DNA from: CAZHGD01 sp964531735
GTDB lineage: Bacteria > Armatimonadota > UBA10988
DNA length: 47,621 nucleotides
Direction of reading: 5' to 3'
Assembly (NCBI GenBank): GCA_964531735.1
Contig: CAZHGD010000044.1
Coordinates: forward strand, 1-47,621
How positions within the stretch are numbered: the stretch's first letter is position 1; every line of letters starts with the position of its first letter. The translations under genes and the position numbers were made by a program. This document shows positions 17,839 to 25,724 of this stretch, in pieces. The notes below the pieces were generated by a model. The model ran no database searches, was not told the origin of the DNA, and saw only the letters and a list, made by a program, of their open reading frames with translations.

Positions 17839-17877
17839 TTGACCAGCCTTGGCGCAGACGGTACGCTGGAAGCGTAC
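17839..17877 (+). promoter_or_regulatory. Toxin-antitoxin promoter with operator
   Basis: TTGACC (17839-17844), 17 nt and TACGCT (17862-17867) form the promoter. The inverted repeat GTACGC-TGGAA-GCGTAC (17861-17877) covers the -10 and the presumed transcription start. This is the position expected for autorepression by an antitoxin or TA complex. Confidence 0.55.
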
Positions 17878-17933
17878 GGGGCGGCTCGTCCGTGTGTGCC
17901 CGAGCGGCCGGTCGACTGCGACGAAGGTGTCTC

Positions 17934-18134
17934 ATGAGCAACGTCGAGGCTTTGGAACAACAGATCGAGCGGCTGTCGCCAGCCGAGCTGATCCAATTCC
18001 GCCGCTGGTTCGCCGAGTTCGACGGTGGCCGGTGGGACCGGCAGTTCGAGGTGGACGTGGCCGCTGGTAGACTCGACGCTCTGGCAGAACAAGCGCAGCG
18101 GGCGCATGCCGCAGGACAGTCGACCAAGCTGTGA
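17934..18134 (+). CDS. Putative antitoxin
   Basis: A 66-residue protein beginning MSNVEALEQQIERLSPAEL and containing FRRWFAEFDGGRWDRQFE and AAGRLDALAEQAQ. This small protein type is regularly found immediately upstream of RelE/HigB-like toxins in cyanobacteria, Chloroflexi and planctomycete-like genomes. It should neutralise the following toxin and may bind the operator upstream. The start at 17934 rather than further upstream follows from homologous beginnings and from the promoter position. It overlaps the toxin start by 4 nt (GTGA). Confidence 0.75.
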   Translation: MSNVEALEQQIERLSPAELIQFRRWFAEFDGGRWDRQFEVDVAAGRLDALAEQAQRAHAAGQSTKL

Positions 18135-18385
18135 ACCACCACGCGGCGCCCGACTTCTGGGCCTGCTACCGGAGCTTGCCCGTCGAGGTACAGGCACTGG
18201 CCGATCGGTGCTTCGAGTTGCTCAAAGCCGACGTGCGGCATCCTTCGCTGCACGTGAAGAAGGTCGGTCGGTACTGGTCGGTGCGGGTGGGCCTCCACTA
18301 CCGGGCCATCGCGGTCGAGGTGCCCGACGGCCTGCTGTGGTTCTGGATCGGCACGCATGCTGACTACGACCAGATGATGAGCTGA
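18131..18385 (+). CDS. RelE/HigB-like toxin
   Basis: An 84-residue basic protein with the compact RelE/ParE fold pattern: FWACYRSLPVEVQALADRCFELL, then KKVGRYWSVRVGLHYRAIAVEV and FWIGTHADYDQM. Members are ribosome-dependent or free mRNA endonucleases. The Arg and Tyr residues of the central strands and the C-terminal H-A-D-Y are retained. It starts with GTG at 18131 and overlaps the antitoxin stop, so the two are translated together. Confidence 0.8.
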   Translation: MNHHAAPDFWACYRSLPVEVQALADRCFELLKADVRHPSLHVKKVGRYWSVRVGLHYRAIAVEVPDGLLWFWIGTHADYDQMMS

Positions 18386-18454
18386 CTGGCCCGCCAGCTT
18401 GTCTCGTGGAGCCGTCACCGTCGTCGTTGGCTCAGCAGCCGCGAGAACATATGT

Positions 18455-18483
18455 TTGACTCTGTGCCTCGCGCCGGCTATGCT
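18455..18483 (+). promoter_or_regulatory. Promoter of the DUF3795 gene
   Basis: TTGACT (18455-18460), exactly 17 nt and TATGCT (18478-18483) form a strong sigma-70-type promoter. It predicts a leader of about 43 nt to the ATG at 18533, with GGGGAG upstream of the start. Confidence 0.6.
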
Positions 18484-18532
18484 GTGGCCGCACGAGCGCG
18501 GTGCTCGGTTGCGAGGTCAACGGGGAGCCAAG

Positions 18533-18922
18533 ATGCCATCTGAGGCGAGGGTGCGGCCGGAAGACTACTCGACCTGCGGTCTGGACTGCCGTCAGTGTGA
18601 CGTCTACGCCGCCACGGTGCATGGCGACCAGGCGGCGCGGCTACGGGCGGCGAAGCTGTTCGAGCCGACCGCGCGCGAGCACTGGGGCCTGGCGACGCTC
18701 GACCCGCTGATCCTGGACTGCCGCGGCTGCCGCTCGGGCTGCGTCCAGCACCAGGGCTACGGACGGTGCCCCATTCCGGGTTGTGCCCAGTCGCGCGGGC
18801 TGGTCAGTTGTGGCCAGTGCGGCGAGTGGACCACCTGCCCGAAGGTGGGCGGCGTGCTGGCCGATGAGCCGCAGGCGCGGGCGAACCTGCAAGCCATTGC
18901 GGACGGGGCCGGAGCGAGGTAG
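18533..18922 (+). CDS. DUF3795 cysteine-rich protein
   Basis: A 129-residue cytoplasmic protein with the DUF3795 pattern: YSTCGLDCRQCDVYAAT near the N-terminus, then CRGCRSGCVQHQGYGRCPIPGCA and SCGQCGEWTTCPK. About a dozen cysteines in CxxC-type pairs suggest a metal or Fe-S site. The function of the family is unknown. Start 18533 is chosen because GGGGAG precedes it and the upstream frame is not conserved-looking. It stands alone behind its own promoter and converges with the lactate dehydrogenase gene, the stops being 9 nt apart. Confidence 0.8.
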   Translation: MPSEARVRPEDYSTCGLDCRQCDVYAATVHGDQAARLRAAKLFEPTAREHWGLATLDPLILDCRGCRSGCVQHQGYGRCPIPGCAQSRGLVSCGQCGEWTTCPKVGGVLADEPQARANLQAIADGAGAR

Positions 18923-18931
18923 CCGGCCGCG

Positions 18932-19849
18932 CTACTGTGCCCGCACCACCTCGGCGCAGTGGTGTAGACCGCGCAGTTCGGCCTTGGTCAGCTTCGCCTC
19001 GACGATGCGCAGGACGCCGCCGTCACCAACCAGGCAAGGCACACTGAGGCACACGCCGTCCAGACCATACTCGCCGCGGAGCAGCGTGGAGACCGTGAGC
19101 AGGCTGCGTTCGCCGCGGACAATGGCCGCGACGATGCGGCTGGTGGCCTGGGCGATGCCGTAGTTGGTGTGGCCTTTGGCCTCGATCAGGTGGTAGGCGC
19201 TCTCGCGCACGCGCGTCTCGATCCCAGCGCGCATCCCGTCGCCACACTGACGGCGGCAGTCGCCGCAGAAGTCGGCCAGGGGCAGTGCACCGATGGTGGC
19301 ATGGCTCCAGCAGAACACCTCGCTGTCGCCGTGCTCGCCGAGCACGTAGGCATGGACGTTCCGGGCGTCGACCTCGCACCAGCGCGCCAGTTCGTAGCGG
19401 AACCGCGCCGAATCGAGCACCGTGCCCGAGCCGATCACCCGCCGCGGCGGCAGCCCGGCGGCGCGCTGGGCCACGCGCGTCATGACGTCGACCGGGTTGG
19501 TCAGCACCAGCAGCACCGCCTCGCCCAGATAGGGGCGCAGGTCGGCCACGAGGCCGCCGACGATGGCGGCATTGCGCCGCGTGAGGTCGAGGCGCGACTC
19601 GCCGGGCTGCTGGCGCGCGCCGGCGGTGAGGACGATCACCTGCGAGCCGGCGCAGTCGTCCAGACCGCCCGCGCGCAACTCCACCGGCGGGCAGTAGAGC
19701 AGGCCGTGGTTCAGGTCCAGCGCGTGCCCGGCCGCCAGGGCGGCGTTGGCATCGACGAGTACGAGCTCCGTGGCCAGGCCGGCCAACTGAAGCGTGTAAG
19801 CCACGGTGGCGCCGACGTCGCCGGTGCCGATGATGCTGACCTTGGGCAT
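18932..19849 (-). CDS. ldh: L-lactate dehydrogenase
   Basis: A 305-residue cytoplasmic NAD-dependent dehydrogenase interconverting pyruvate and L-lactate. The Rossmann motif GTGDVGA is at 8-14, the NAD-selective Asp at LVDAN (33) and the mobile loop at TAGARQQPGESRLDL (75-89). In the loop Gln80 occupies the position that distinguishes lactate dehydrogenase (Gln) from malate dehydrogenase (Arg), and Arg86 is the catalytic loop Arg. TNPVD (118) and the catalytic His in GEHGDS (173) are intact. Start 19849 has GGAG 7 nt upstream and begins directly at the Rossmann strand. It is divergent from the NUDIX gene. The LDH/MDH call rests on the loop residue and is fairly firm. Confidence 0.88.
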   Translation of the reverse strand: MPKVSIIGTGDVGATVAYTLQLAGLATELVLVDANAALAAGHALDLNHGLLYCPPVELRAGGLDDCAGSQVIVLTAGARQQPGESRLDLTRRNAAIVGGLVADLRPYLGEAVLLVLTNPVDVMTRVAQRAAGLPPRRVIGSGTVLDSARFRYELARWCEVDARNVHAYVLGEHGDSEVFCWSHATIGALPLADFCGDCRRQCGDGMRAGIETRVRESAYHLIEAKGHTNYGIAQATSRIVAAIVRGERSLLTVSTLLRGEYGLDGVCLSVPCLVGDGGVLRIVEAKLTKAELRGLHHCAEVVRAQ

Positions 19850-19923
19850 GGACTGCTCCGGTGCAGGCAGTATGCCACCAAGCCGGCCGGTCACGCCGCA
19901 CTGAACGCGACCGGCTGAACGCG

Positions 19924-19952
19924 TTGACGCGGGTGGGTGTCGGCGGTAGGCT
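19924..19952 (+). promoter_or_regulatory. Promoter of the NUDIX gene
   Basis: TTGACG (19924-19929), 17 nt and TAGGCT (19947-19952) lie 19 nt upstream of the ATG at 19972, predicting a very short leader of about 13 nt. Confidence 0.5.
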
Positions 19953-19971
19953 GCCGCCGGACGAGGTGGCG

Positions 19972-20445
19972 ATGACCTATCGACGCGCCATCAGGGCCGT
20001 GCTGTTGACCCCTGAGGGCCGGATGCTACTCATGCACGCGCAGGAGCCGCTCTCGGGTGTCCGCGTCTGGTTCGCGCCGGGCGGCGGCATGGAAGGCGAC
20101 GAGACGCCTGAGGAGTGCTTGCGCCGCGAGATCCGCGAGGAGACGGGCCTGGTGCTCGACGGCATCGGTCCGCAGATCTGGTGGCGGCGCCACGCGTTCT
20201 CGTGGAACGGCGAGTGGCTGGATCAGCACGAGGAGTTCCACCTGGTGCGGGTCGAGGAGTTCGCGCCGGACACCCGCACGAACCCGTCGGCGGTCGAGCT
20301 GATGTCGTTCCTCCAGTTCCGCTGGTGGACGGCCGACGAGATCGCCGCCTCGGACGAGACGTTTGTGCCGCTGACGCTGGCAGAGCACTTGCGGGCGCTG
20401 CTGACCGACGGACCGCCGGCCGAGCCGGTGGACGTGGGCGTCTGA
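19972..20445 (+). CDS. NUDIX hydrolase
   Basis: A 157-residue NUDIX protein that should cleave a nucleoside diphosphate linked to another moiety, using Mg. The complete Nudix box lies at 38-60: Gly38, Glu44, Arg52-Glu53-Ile, Arg55, Glu56-Glu57 and Gly59. The flanking strands MTYRRAIRAVLLTPEGRMLLM are typical. The substrate is not predictable. Start 19972 is set by the domain boundary and nearby promoter, with only weak AGGTGG as ribosome binding site. Confidence 0.88.
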   Translation: MTYRRAIRAVLLTPEGRMLLMHAQEPLSGVRVWFAPGGGMEGDETPEECLRREIREETGLVLDGIGPQIWWRRHAFSWNGEWLDQHEEFHLVRVEEFAPDTRTNPSAVELMSFLQFRWWTADEIAASDETFVPLTLAEHLRALLTDGPPAEPVDVGV

Positions 20446-20511
20446 GTCCAGCCCTGCCTGGCGTCGCCGCGGCAGGCATACTGGTCTGCAGCAGGTGGCA
20501 GGCAGGCTGAC

Positions 20512-21174
20512 ATGGGTGAGGAGCAAGTGCCGCACCGTGTGGTTCGCCGGGCGCGCCTGGCGCAGGTGCTCACCGCGCTGTGGATGGCCGTCGAGTTGAT
20601 CGTGGCGCTCTGGGCCGGCCTGGCCGCGCGCTCCGTGGCGCTGGTCGCCTTTGGCGTCGACAGTGGCATCGAACTGTTCACCGCGCTGGTGGTCCTCCGC
20701 CAACTTGTCCTGCACACCGCCGCGGCCGCCGCCGAGGTGCTGGACGAACGCGAGCGGCAGGCCAGCCGGCTGGTGGGCTGGGCGCTCTACGGCCTGATCG
20801 TCTACATCCTGGTGTCGTCAGCGTTCGCCCTGGCCACCGGCGGCCGGGCGGAGTCGTCCGGCCCCGGGCTGGTTCTGGCGGCCGTGGCGCTGGTGATCAT
20901 GCCCGTGCTCTCGCGCTGGCGGCTGTCCTTGGCCAAGCAACTGGACAGCGCCGCGCTGCGGGCCGACGCGGCCTGCTCCATCGTCTGTGCCTACATGTCG
21001 GCGACGCTGTTCGTGGGCCTGCTGCTCAACCACCTGCTGGGCTGGTGGTGGGCCGACGCGCTGGCCGCGCTGGCGATGATCGGCTGGATTCGCGGCGAGG
21101 CGAACGAAGCGCTGTTGGCCGCGCGGCAGGGCCGCCGGTGCCAGTGCTGCTGCGCGGCCGGCGAGCACGGGTAA
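20512..21174 (+). CDS. CDF-like cation transporter
   Basis: A 220-residue membrane protein with about six hydrophobic segments, resembling the membrane domain of cation diffusion facilitators but lacking the usual cytoplasmic C-terminal domain. SVALVAFGVDSGIELFTALVVLRQL matches the helix 2 pattern, and DSAALRADAACSIVCAYMSATL and WWADALAALAMIGWI match helices 5-6. In helix 2 the usual Asp/His-containing site is only partly kept (Asp-Ser), so metal specificity, and even transport, is uncertain. It ends in a CQCCC cluster that could bind metal. It is followed after 18 nt by the nitrilase-family gene. Confidence 0.7.
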   Translation: MGEEQVPHRVVRRARLAQVLTALWMAVELIVALWAGLAARSVALVAFGVDSGIELFTALVVLRQLVLHTAAAAAEVLDERERQASRLVGWALYGLIVYILVSSAFALATGGRAESSGPGLVLAAVALVIMPVLSRWRLSLAKQLDSAALRADAACSIVCAYMSATLFVGLLLNHLLGWWWADALAALAMIGWIRGEANEALLAARQGRRCQCCCAAGEHG

Positions 21175-21192
21175 GCGGCGAGGGAGCGGACC

Positions 21193-22152
21193 ATGGCGAG
21201 CGCGAGCACAGGTGGCGCCGGCGGGCCGACGGTGCGAGTGGCGGCGGTCGGCTACGCGCCGCCGTTCCACGACCATCGGGCCGACGGCGTGTGCCTTGAG
21301 GGGCTGCGCGAGATGACCGCGCGGGTGGCGCGCTACCGGCCGGACTTCATCTGCTACCCCGAGGGCTGTGCCAGCCTGGCCGCCGGCACGGCGCAGGGCA
21401 TGGACAGCGCGCCCGAACGCGAGCCGTTCCTGGCGGCCATGGGCCAACTGGCGCGCGAGTTCGACACCGCGTTGGTGGTCCCGTTCCTCGAGCGGCAAGG
21501 CGACCGGGTCTACAACGCGGTGCCCATCGTCAACCGGCGCGGCGAACCGGTGCTGGTCTACCACAAGCACTATCCGACCATCGGCGAGTTGGAGGCCGGC
21601 ATCACGCCGGGCGAGGACGTGCCGGTGGCCGAGTGTGATGGCATCCGTGTCGGCGCCGCGGTCTGCTTCGACCTCAACTTCGACGACCTGGCCGCGCGCC
21701 TGGAACACGAACGGGCGCGGCTGGTGTTCTGGCCGTCGATGTACTGGGGTGGCCAGCTGCTGGAGCACTGGGCCCTGCGGTATGGCTTCGCCATGGTGGC
21801 GGTCTATGCCTTGGAGAGCACCATCGTCGACCTGGGCGGGCAGGTCCTGGCCCGGCAAGGCCAGGACACCTACCGCGTCCGCCAGGGCCTGCTGCCGCCC
21901 TGGGCGCTGGCCGACGTGGTCATCAACCGCGAGTTGTACCACCTGGACGAGAACATGGCCCAGTTCCCGGCGCTACGCGCGCGGTACGGCCCGGAGATCG
22001 TCCTCGACGTCCGCGAGCCGGAAGGCTACTTCCTGCTGACCTCCTGCCGCCGCGACCGGCCGGTGGAGCAGATCGCCGCCGAGTTCGGCCTGGAGACGCT
22101 ACGCGACTACCTGGCCCGGAGCGTCCAGCGGCGGGAGGCGTGCCGGCGGTGA
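21193..22152 (+). CDS. Carbon-nitrogen hydrolase (nitrilase superfamily)
   Basis: A 319-residue cytoplasmic enzyme hydrolysing a C-N bond, an amide, carbamoyl or nitrile. The Glu-Lys-Cys triad is visible: Glu57 in ICYPEG, Lys125 in VYHKHYPT and Cys158 in GAAVCFDLNFDDLA. The substrate branch cannot be told. GAGGGAG lies about 5-6 nt before the ATG. It is likely co-transcribed with the CDF-like gene. The C-terminal 60 residues (NREL to QRREACRR) extend past the core fold. Confidence 0.87.
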   Translation: MASASTGGAGGPTVRVAAVGYAPPFHDHRADGVCLEGLREMTARVARYRPDFICYPEGCASLAAGTAQGMDSAPEREPFLAAMGQLAREFDTALVVPFLERQGDRVYNAVPIVNRRGEPVLVYHKHYPTIGELEAGITPGEDVPVAECDGIRVGAAVCFDLNFDDLAARLEHERARLVFWPSMYWGGQLLEHWALRYGFAMVAVYALESTIVDLGGQVLARQGQDTYRVRQGLLPPWALADVVINRELYHLDENMAQFPALRARYGPEIVLDVREPEGYFLLTSCRRDRPVEQIAAEFGLETLRDYLARSVQRREACRR

Positions 22153-22197
22153 CGCGGACGGCGCCATCACGCGTGGGGCTCGGCCGCCTGCTGCCGG

Positions 22198-22225
22198 TTG
22201 ACGCCTGTAGCCCACGGGCTACAAT
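22198..22225 (+). promoter_or_regulatory. Promoter and palindromic operator of second TA module
   Basis: TTGACG (22198-22203), 16 nt and TACAAT (22220-22225) form a strong promoter. The near-palindrome TGTAGCCCACGGGCTACA (22206-22223, 8-bp arms, 2-nt centre) fills the spacer and overlaps the -10. The start codon follows only 6 nt after the -10, so transcription should begin at or beside the ATG. Confidence 0.65.
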
Positions 22226-22231
22226 GGCATC

Positions 22232-22534
22232 ATGCGCGTCGAGAAGACCGTTGAGTTCGGCGAGTGGCTGGATGGGCTCAGAGACTTGGCCGGTCGAGCG
22301 CGGGTCCTGGTGCGCATCGAGCGACTCATCGGGGGCCATCCAGGTGACCACCGCGACCTCGGCGGCGGGATAGCGGAGTTGCGGGTTGATGTCGGACCAG
22401 GATACCGCGTGTACTACCTGCGGCACGGCGACCTGGTCCTGCTCCTGCTGGCTGGTGGCGACAAGTCCACCCAGCCCCGTGACATCGCCAAGGCGAAGCG
22501 CCTGGCGAGAGACTACGAGGGCCTCGAGCCATGA
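22232..22534 (+). CDS. HigB/RelE-family toxin
   Basis: A 100-residue toxin of the 'addiction module killer' type (PF05973-like): TVEFGEWLDGLRDLAGRARVLVRIERL, then GGIAELRVDVGPGYRVYYLRHGDLVLLLLAGGDKSTQ and DIAKAKRLARDY. The central ELR-x-GPGYRVYY block and the GGDKSTQ loop are diagnostic of the family, whose members cleave mRNA at ribosomes. There is no Shine-Dalgarno. The promoter position implies a leaderless mRNA. The last codons overlap the antitoxin ATG (ATGA). Confidence 0.87.
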   Translation: MRVEKTVEFGEWLDGLRDLAGRARVLVRIERLIGGHPGDHRDLGGGIAELRVDVGPGYRVYYLRHGDLVLLLLAGGDKSTQPRDIAKAKRLARDYEGLEP

Positions 22535-22842
22535 CCCATCCTGGTGACAGCGAACCGGTGCGAACCAGTGCCTACGACGTCGCCGACCACCTGCGCACGC
22601 CCGAGGAGATGGCGGCCTACCTCGACGCCTGGCTGGCGGAAGCGCCAGACGACGTGTCGGGTATCGCTCAGGCACTGGGTGATATTGCGCGGGCCAGAGG
22701 GATGGCCCAGGTCGCTCGCGATGCGGGGCTCAGCCGAGAGAGCCTCTACCGCTCGCTGAGCGCCGACGGGAACCCGAGCTTGGCCACGGTGCTCAAGGTG
22801 GCCAAGGCGCTGGGTCTGCGGCTGCATGCCGAGGCCGCTTGA
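22531..22842 (+). CDS. HigA-like antidote protein
   Basis: A 103-residue antitoxin of the 'probable addiction module antidote' type. After an N-terminal segment (YDVADHLRTPEEMAAYLDAWLAEAP) it carries a helix-turn-helix in which VARDAGLSRESLYRSLSADGNPSLATVLKVAKALGL is plainly visible. It should neutralise the upstream toxin and bind the palindrome at 22206-22223. The toxin-first order is the normal one for this type. Its stop lies 7 nt from the converging GH16 gene. Confidence 0.88.
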   Translation: MTHPGDSEPVRTSAYDVADHLRTPEEMAAYLDAWLAEAPDDVSGIAQALGDIARARGMAQVARDAGLSRESLYRSLSADGNPSLATVLKVAKALGLRLHAEAA

Positions 22843-22849
22843 GCGCCGT

Positions 22850-24313
22850 CTACCCCGCCTTCTGCCACGCGCGCACGAAGTCGACGTAGAACGTCGACGG
22901 CAGGTCGGCGTCCTTCGGCATGCCGAACCAGGTGGGCATGGTCTCCGAATCGAAGATCAGCTTCTGCGGCCAGTGCCAGCAGGTGTTCTCTACCTTGCGC
23001 ACCAGCACGCCATCGACGAAGTACTGCACCCAGGCTTTGTCCCACTCCAGGCCGTAGACATGGAAGTCATCGGCCAGGTCCCAGGGCGAGACCCAGACGC
23101 CGCCCGTGCTGAACGGCTCGCGGCCCTGGCCCGACGGGCGCGTCGCGTGCAGGTTCATGTTGTACTTGCGCTCGAAGCCCGGCGCGCGGCCGCCGATCTC
23201 GAAGACGTCGATCTCGTTGCCCACCGGGCCGTCGACTTTCGGTCGCTCCTCCGGCGCGGTCTGGAACCAGAACGAGCTGGAACCGGCCGAGCGCATCGGC
23301 TTGGCCCGCACCTCGAACGCGCCGTAGAGCACGCTCTGGTGGCTGCACACGCAGGCCGAGGTGTAATCCTTGTAGCCCTTGTTGCGCGGCATCTCCGGCG
23401 GGTTCTCCTGGCGCATGGTCAGTTGCAGACTGCCGTCGGCCACGACCACGTTCTTGGGGTTGAACCAGGCCGGCTGGCGGCCTTGCCACCACTTCAGGCC
23501 GTTGTACCACTTGGCGGTGTCCAGCGCCGGGCCGTTGAACTCGTCCCACAGGGGCTCGTGCCGTTGCCAGCCGCCGTGGTTGGCCTGATCGTGTAGCGGC
23601 AGGCCGTCCGAAGTGCGGCGCGGCGTCTCGCCGAGTTCGCCCACGCGCGTCCAGCCGCGATCCTGCTCGCTGAGGCGCGCGCCCCACTTGGCGGCGAGGT
23701 AGTCCATCACCGCGCGGCTCTCGTCGTAGGCCAGGAAGCCGCGGTCGTAGATCAGCACTTCGGCGATGTCACCGCGGAAGCCCTGCCAGGCGCCGCCGCG
23801 GTTCTGGCCGATGGTCAGCGCCGACAGCTCGACCTCGCTCTGGGCGAGGTAGGTGACCTGCGCCGGATAGGCCCGCGGCTCGCCACGGGCGTCGAGCATC
23901 AGGCAGAAGTTCGGCACTTTGTTGTCATCGCCGCGGCCGTTGGAGACCGACAAGACGCGTTGCCACTGGTCGCCGCCGGCCTGGTCGGGCAGCCGTTGGC
24001 TGACGATGAACACCGTCGCCGGTCCGCGCGTCGGCCGAATGGCCGGCACGTCGAGGCCGCCACGGCCGTCGAAGCGGACCACGGCCTGACCCTTGAGCGC
24101 GTCGGGCACGCGCTTCGGCTGCGTGCCGGCGCGTGCGGTGGCCACGCGTGCGTCGGGCGACTTGTCGCGCCAGTGCGTCACCGTGCCGTCGGCGGTGACG
24201 GTGAGCGTGGCCGCGTCGGCGGCGTCGAGCCACAGCCGCAGACCGGCGGCGGGCGGTTGCGTCGCGCCGGCGGCGAGGGCGGGCAGGAGGGTCAGCAGCA
24301 GGCACGGCGGCAT
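22850..24313 (-). CDS. Secreted GH16 beta-glycanase with LamG-like domain
   Basis: A 487-residue exported enzyme. A signal peptide (MPPCLLLTLLPALAAG) precedes a concanavalin A-like/LamG domain at about 20-215 (LRLWLDAADAATL, GDIAEVLIYDR). The GH16 catalytic domain spans about 250-485, with the active-site motif Glu367-Ile-Asp369-Val-Phe-Glu372. This ExDxxE spacing (with the extra residue of the beta-bulge) is that of the agarase, porphyranase and carrageenase side of the family, so a galactan-type substrate is plausible. WYNGLKWWQGRQPAWFNPKN and TSACVCSHQS are typical flanking stretches. Start 24313 is set by the signal peptide and GGAG upstream. It is divergent from the SGNH hydrolase gene by 110 bp, suggesting coordinate control. 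Confidence 0.88.
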   Translation of the reverse strand: MPPCLLLTLLPALAAGATQPPAAGLRLWLDAADAATLTVTADGTVTHWRDKSPDARVATARAGTQPKRVPDALKGQAVVRFDGRGGLDVPAIRPTRGPATVFIVSQRLPDQAGGDQWQRVLSVSNGRGDDNKVPNFCLMLDARGEPRAYPAQVTYLAQSEVELSALTIGQNRGGAWQGFRGDIAEVLIYDRGFLAYDESRAVMDYLAAKWGARLSEQDRGWTRVGELGETPRRTSDGLPLHDQANHGGWQRHEPLWDEFNGPALDTAKWYNGLKWWQGRQPAWFNPKNVVVADGSLQLTMRQENPPEMPRNKGYKDYTSACVCSHQSVLYGAFEVRAKPMRSAGSSSFWFQTAPEERPKVDGPVGNEIDVFEIGGRAPGFERKYNMNLHATRPSGQGREPFSTGGVWVSPWDLADDFHVYGLEWDKAWVQYFVDGVLVRKVENTCWHWPQKLIFDSETMPTWFGMPKDADLPSTFYVDFVRAWQKAG

Positions 24314-24423
24314 GGGTGGCACTCCACAGATGGGCTGCGGTGATGGTTGCCCGCCGGTCGGCCATGTCCTTCCAGAAGGCGATGCCGCGCCCTTGGCGAA
24401 GAGGCCCGGGCTTTGGAGCCACC

Positions 24424-25530
24424 ATGCGTACGATGGGTCTGTGTCTGGCGTTGTGGGCAACCGCGGGGCTGTGGGCCGCACCGGCGGCGGAGCCACCGCA
24501 AGTGCCGTTGTGCATGATCGGTGACAGCATCACCTGGGCCGACCAGGGCGACTGGTGGCGCGGCCATCTGATCGAGCTGCTGCCCAACCTGGCCTTCGTC
24601 GGCACCCATTCGGCCACGCTGGGCTACTCGCACGCGGGCGAGGGCGGCAACAGCACCCGGCAGATCCTCGGGCGCATGACCGACATCCCCGACTGTGCCT
24701 ACTACCATCTGCTGATTGGCACCAACGACAACAACCTGAAAGACGCCGCCAAGATGGACGCCCATGCCGCCGCCACGGCCGGGCGCATCCTGGACATCGT
24801 CACGGCGCTACTGCAGAAGCCGAGTGCGCAGCGCGTCTTCCTGGGCAGCATCCTGCCCTGCCACACCGACAACCCGCTGCGCGACCAGACCAACCACCGC
24901 ACCAACGAGCTCCTGCGCGAGCGCCTGGCGGCCACACCGAACCCGAAGGTGACCTGGGTGGAGTATGAGCAGCCGGTCCGCGCCACGCCCAACTGGGAGC
25001 CGCTGATCCGGCTGCACCCGACCAAGGACGGCTACCGCATCATCGCCAAGGTGCTGGCGGACAGCCTCCGCCGCACGCTCAGTCTGCCCGACCAGGTCGC
25101 CGCGCCACGCCCCCAGCCGGGCGGCGGCGTGTACGTGACCAACCTGTTGGCGGCCGACGGGGCCGGCTGGGTCACCACGGCGCCAGTGATTGCCGGGTGG
25201 TACACGCTGAGCTTCACGGTGGCCAAGCTGGCCGGCGGGCCGGCGAAGGTCGTCTGCGCGACGGCCGATGACGCGGCCAAGGCCAAGATCCGCAAGGAGT
25301 TCGCCCTGCCGGCCAACAGCGCGGGCCAGCGGCTGTCGTTCGAGGTGTTCACCAACTACGAGGGCTACGGCTACACCCGGGCTCGCCTGGGCCTGACCGT
25401 CGAAGGCGCGCAGCTCGAGCAGGTGCTGTTCGAAAAGAAGCGCCCGAGCGGCAAGCCGTCGGTCTACGGCGCGGGCCGCTACCTCGACACGGCGACGCCG
25501 CCGGCGCCGGGCGAGCTGATCGAGCGATAG
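24424..25530 (+). CDS. Secreted SGNH/GDSL esterase-like protein
   Basis: A 368-residue exported hydrolase, probably a carbohydrate esterase. After the signal peptide, block I GDSITWAD holds the nucleophile Ser35, Gly75 lies in AGEGGNST, and block III is GTNDNN (Asn101). In block V, IRLHPTKDGY provides the His, but the Asp normally three residues before it is replaced by Ile, so a Ser-His dyad or a different acid is implied. A C-terminal beta-rich domain (about 225-368) may bind glycan. Start 24424 is supported by GGAG 6 nt upstream and the signal peptide. It pairs divergently with the GH16 enzyme. Confidence 0.82.
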   Translation: MRTMGLCLALWATAGLWAAPAAEPPQVPLCMIGDSITWADQGDWWRGHLIELLPNLAFVGTHSATLGYSHAGEGGNSTRQILGRMTDIPDCAYYHLLIGTNDNNLKDAAKMDAHAAATAGRILDIVTALLQKPSAQRVFLGSILPCHTDNPLRDQTNHRTNELLRERLAATPNPKVTWVEYEQPVRATPNWEPLIRLHPTKDGYRIIAKVLADSLRRTLSLPDQVAAPRPQPGGGVYVTNLLAADGAGWVTTAPVIAGWYTLSFTVAKLAGGPAKVVCATADDAAKAKIRKEFALPANSAGQRLSFEVFTNYEGYGYTRARLGLTVEGAQLEQVLFEKKRPSGKPSVYGAGRYLDTATPPAPGELIER

Positions 25531-25709
25531 GGCGGCGCGTGTGCCGACGCGCAACACCGAGACTTGGCTGTGGCACCCTCTGGGTCACGACGGCGACGAG
25601 GTCAACGAGTACGAGCCGAGCATCGCTCCTGAACACCCGCCAACCGCCGGCACCGTCGCGTGCGCCTGGTCGCCACCGGCCTGTCCCAACTGCACTGATC
25701 CAGACCGCA

Positions 25710-25722
25710 TGAGGATACCTCA
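25710..25722 (+). promoter_or_regulatory. Hairpin over the DUF5107 ribosome binding site
   Basis: TGAGG-ATA-CCTCA (25710-25722) is a perfect 5-bp stem with a 3-nt loop. Its left arm is the only Shine-Dalgarno-like sequence before the ATG at 25725. Folding would hide it and could control translation. The short stem means chance cannot be excluded. Confidence 0.35.
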
Positions 25723-25724
25723 CG

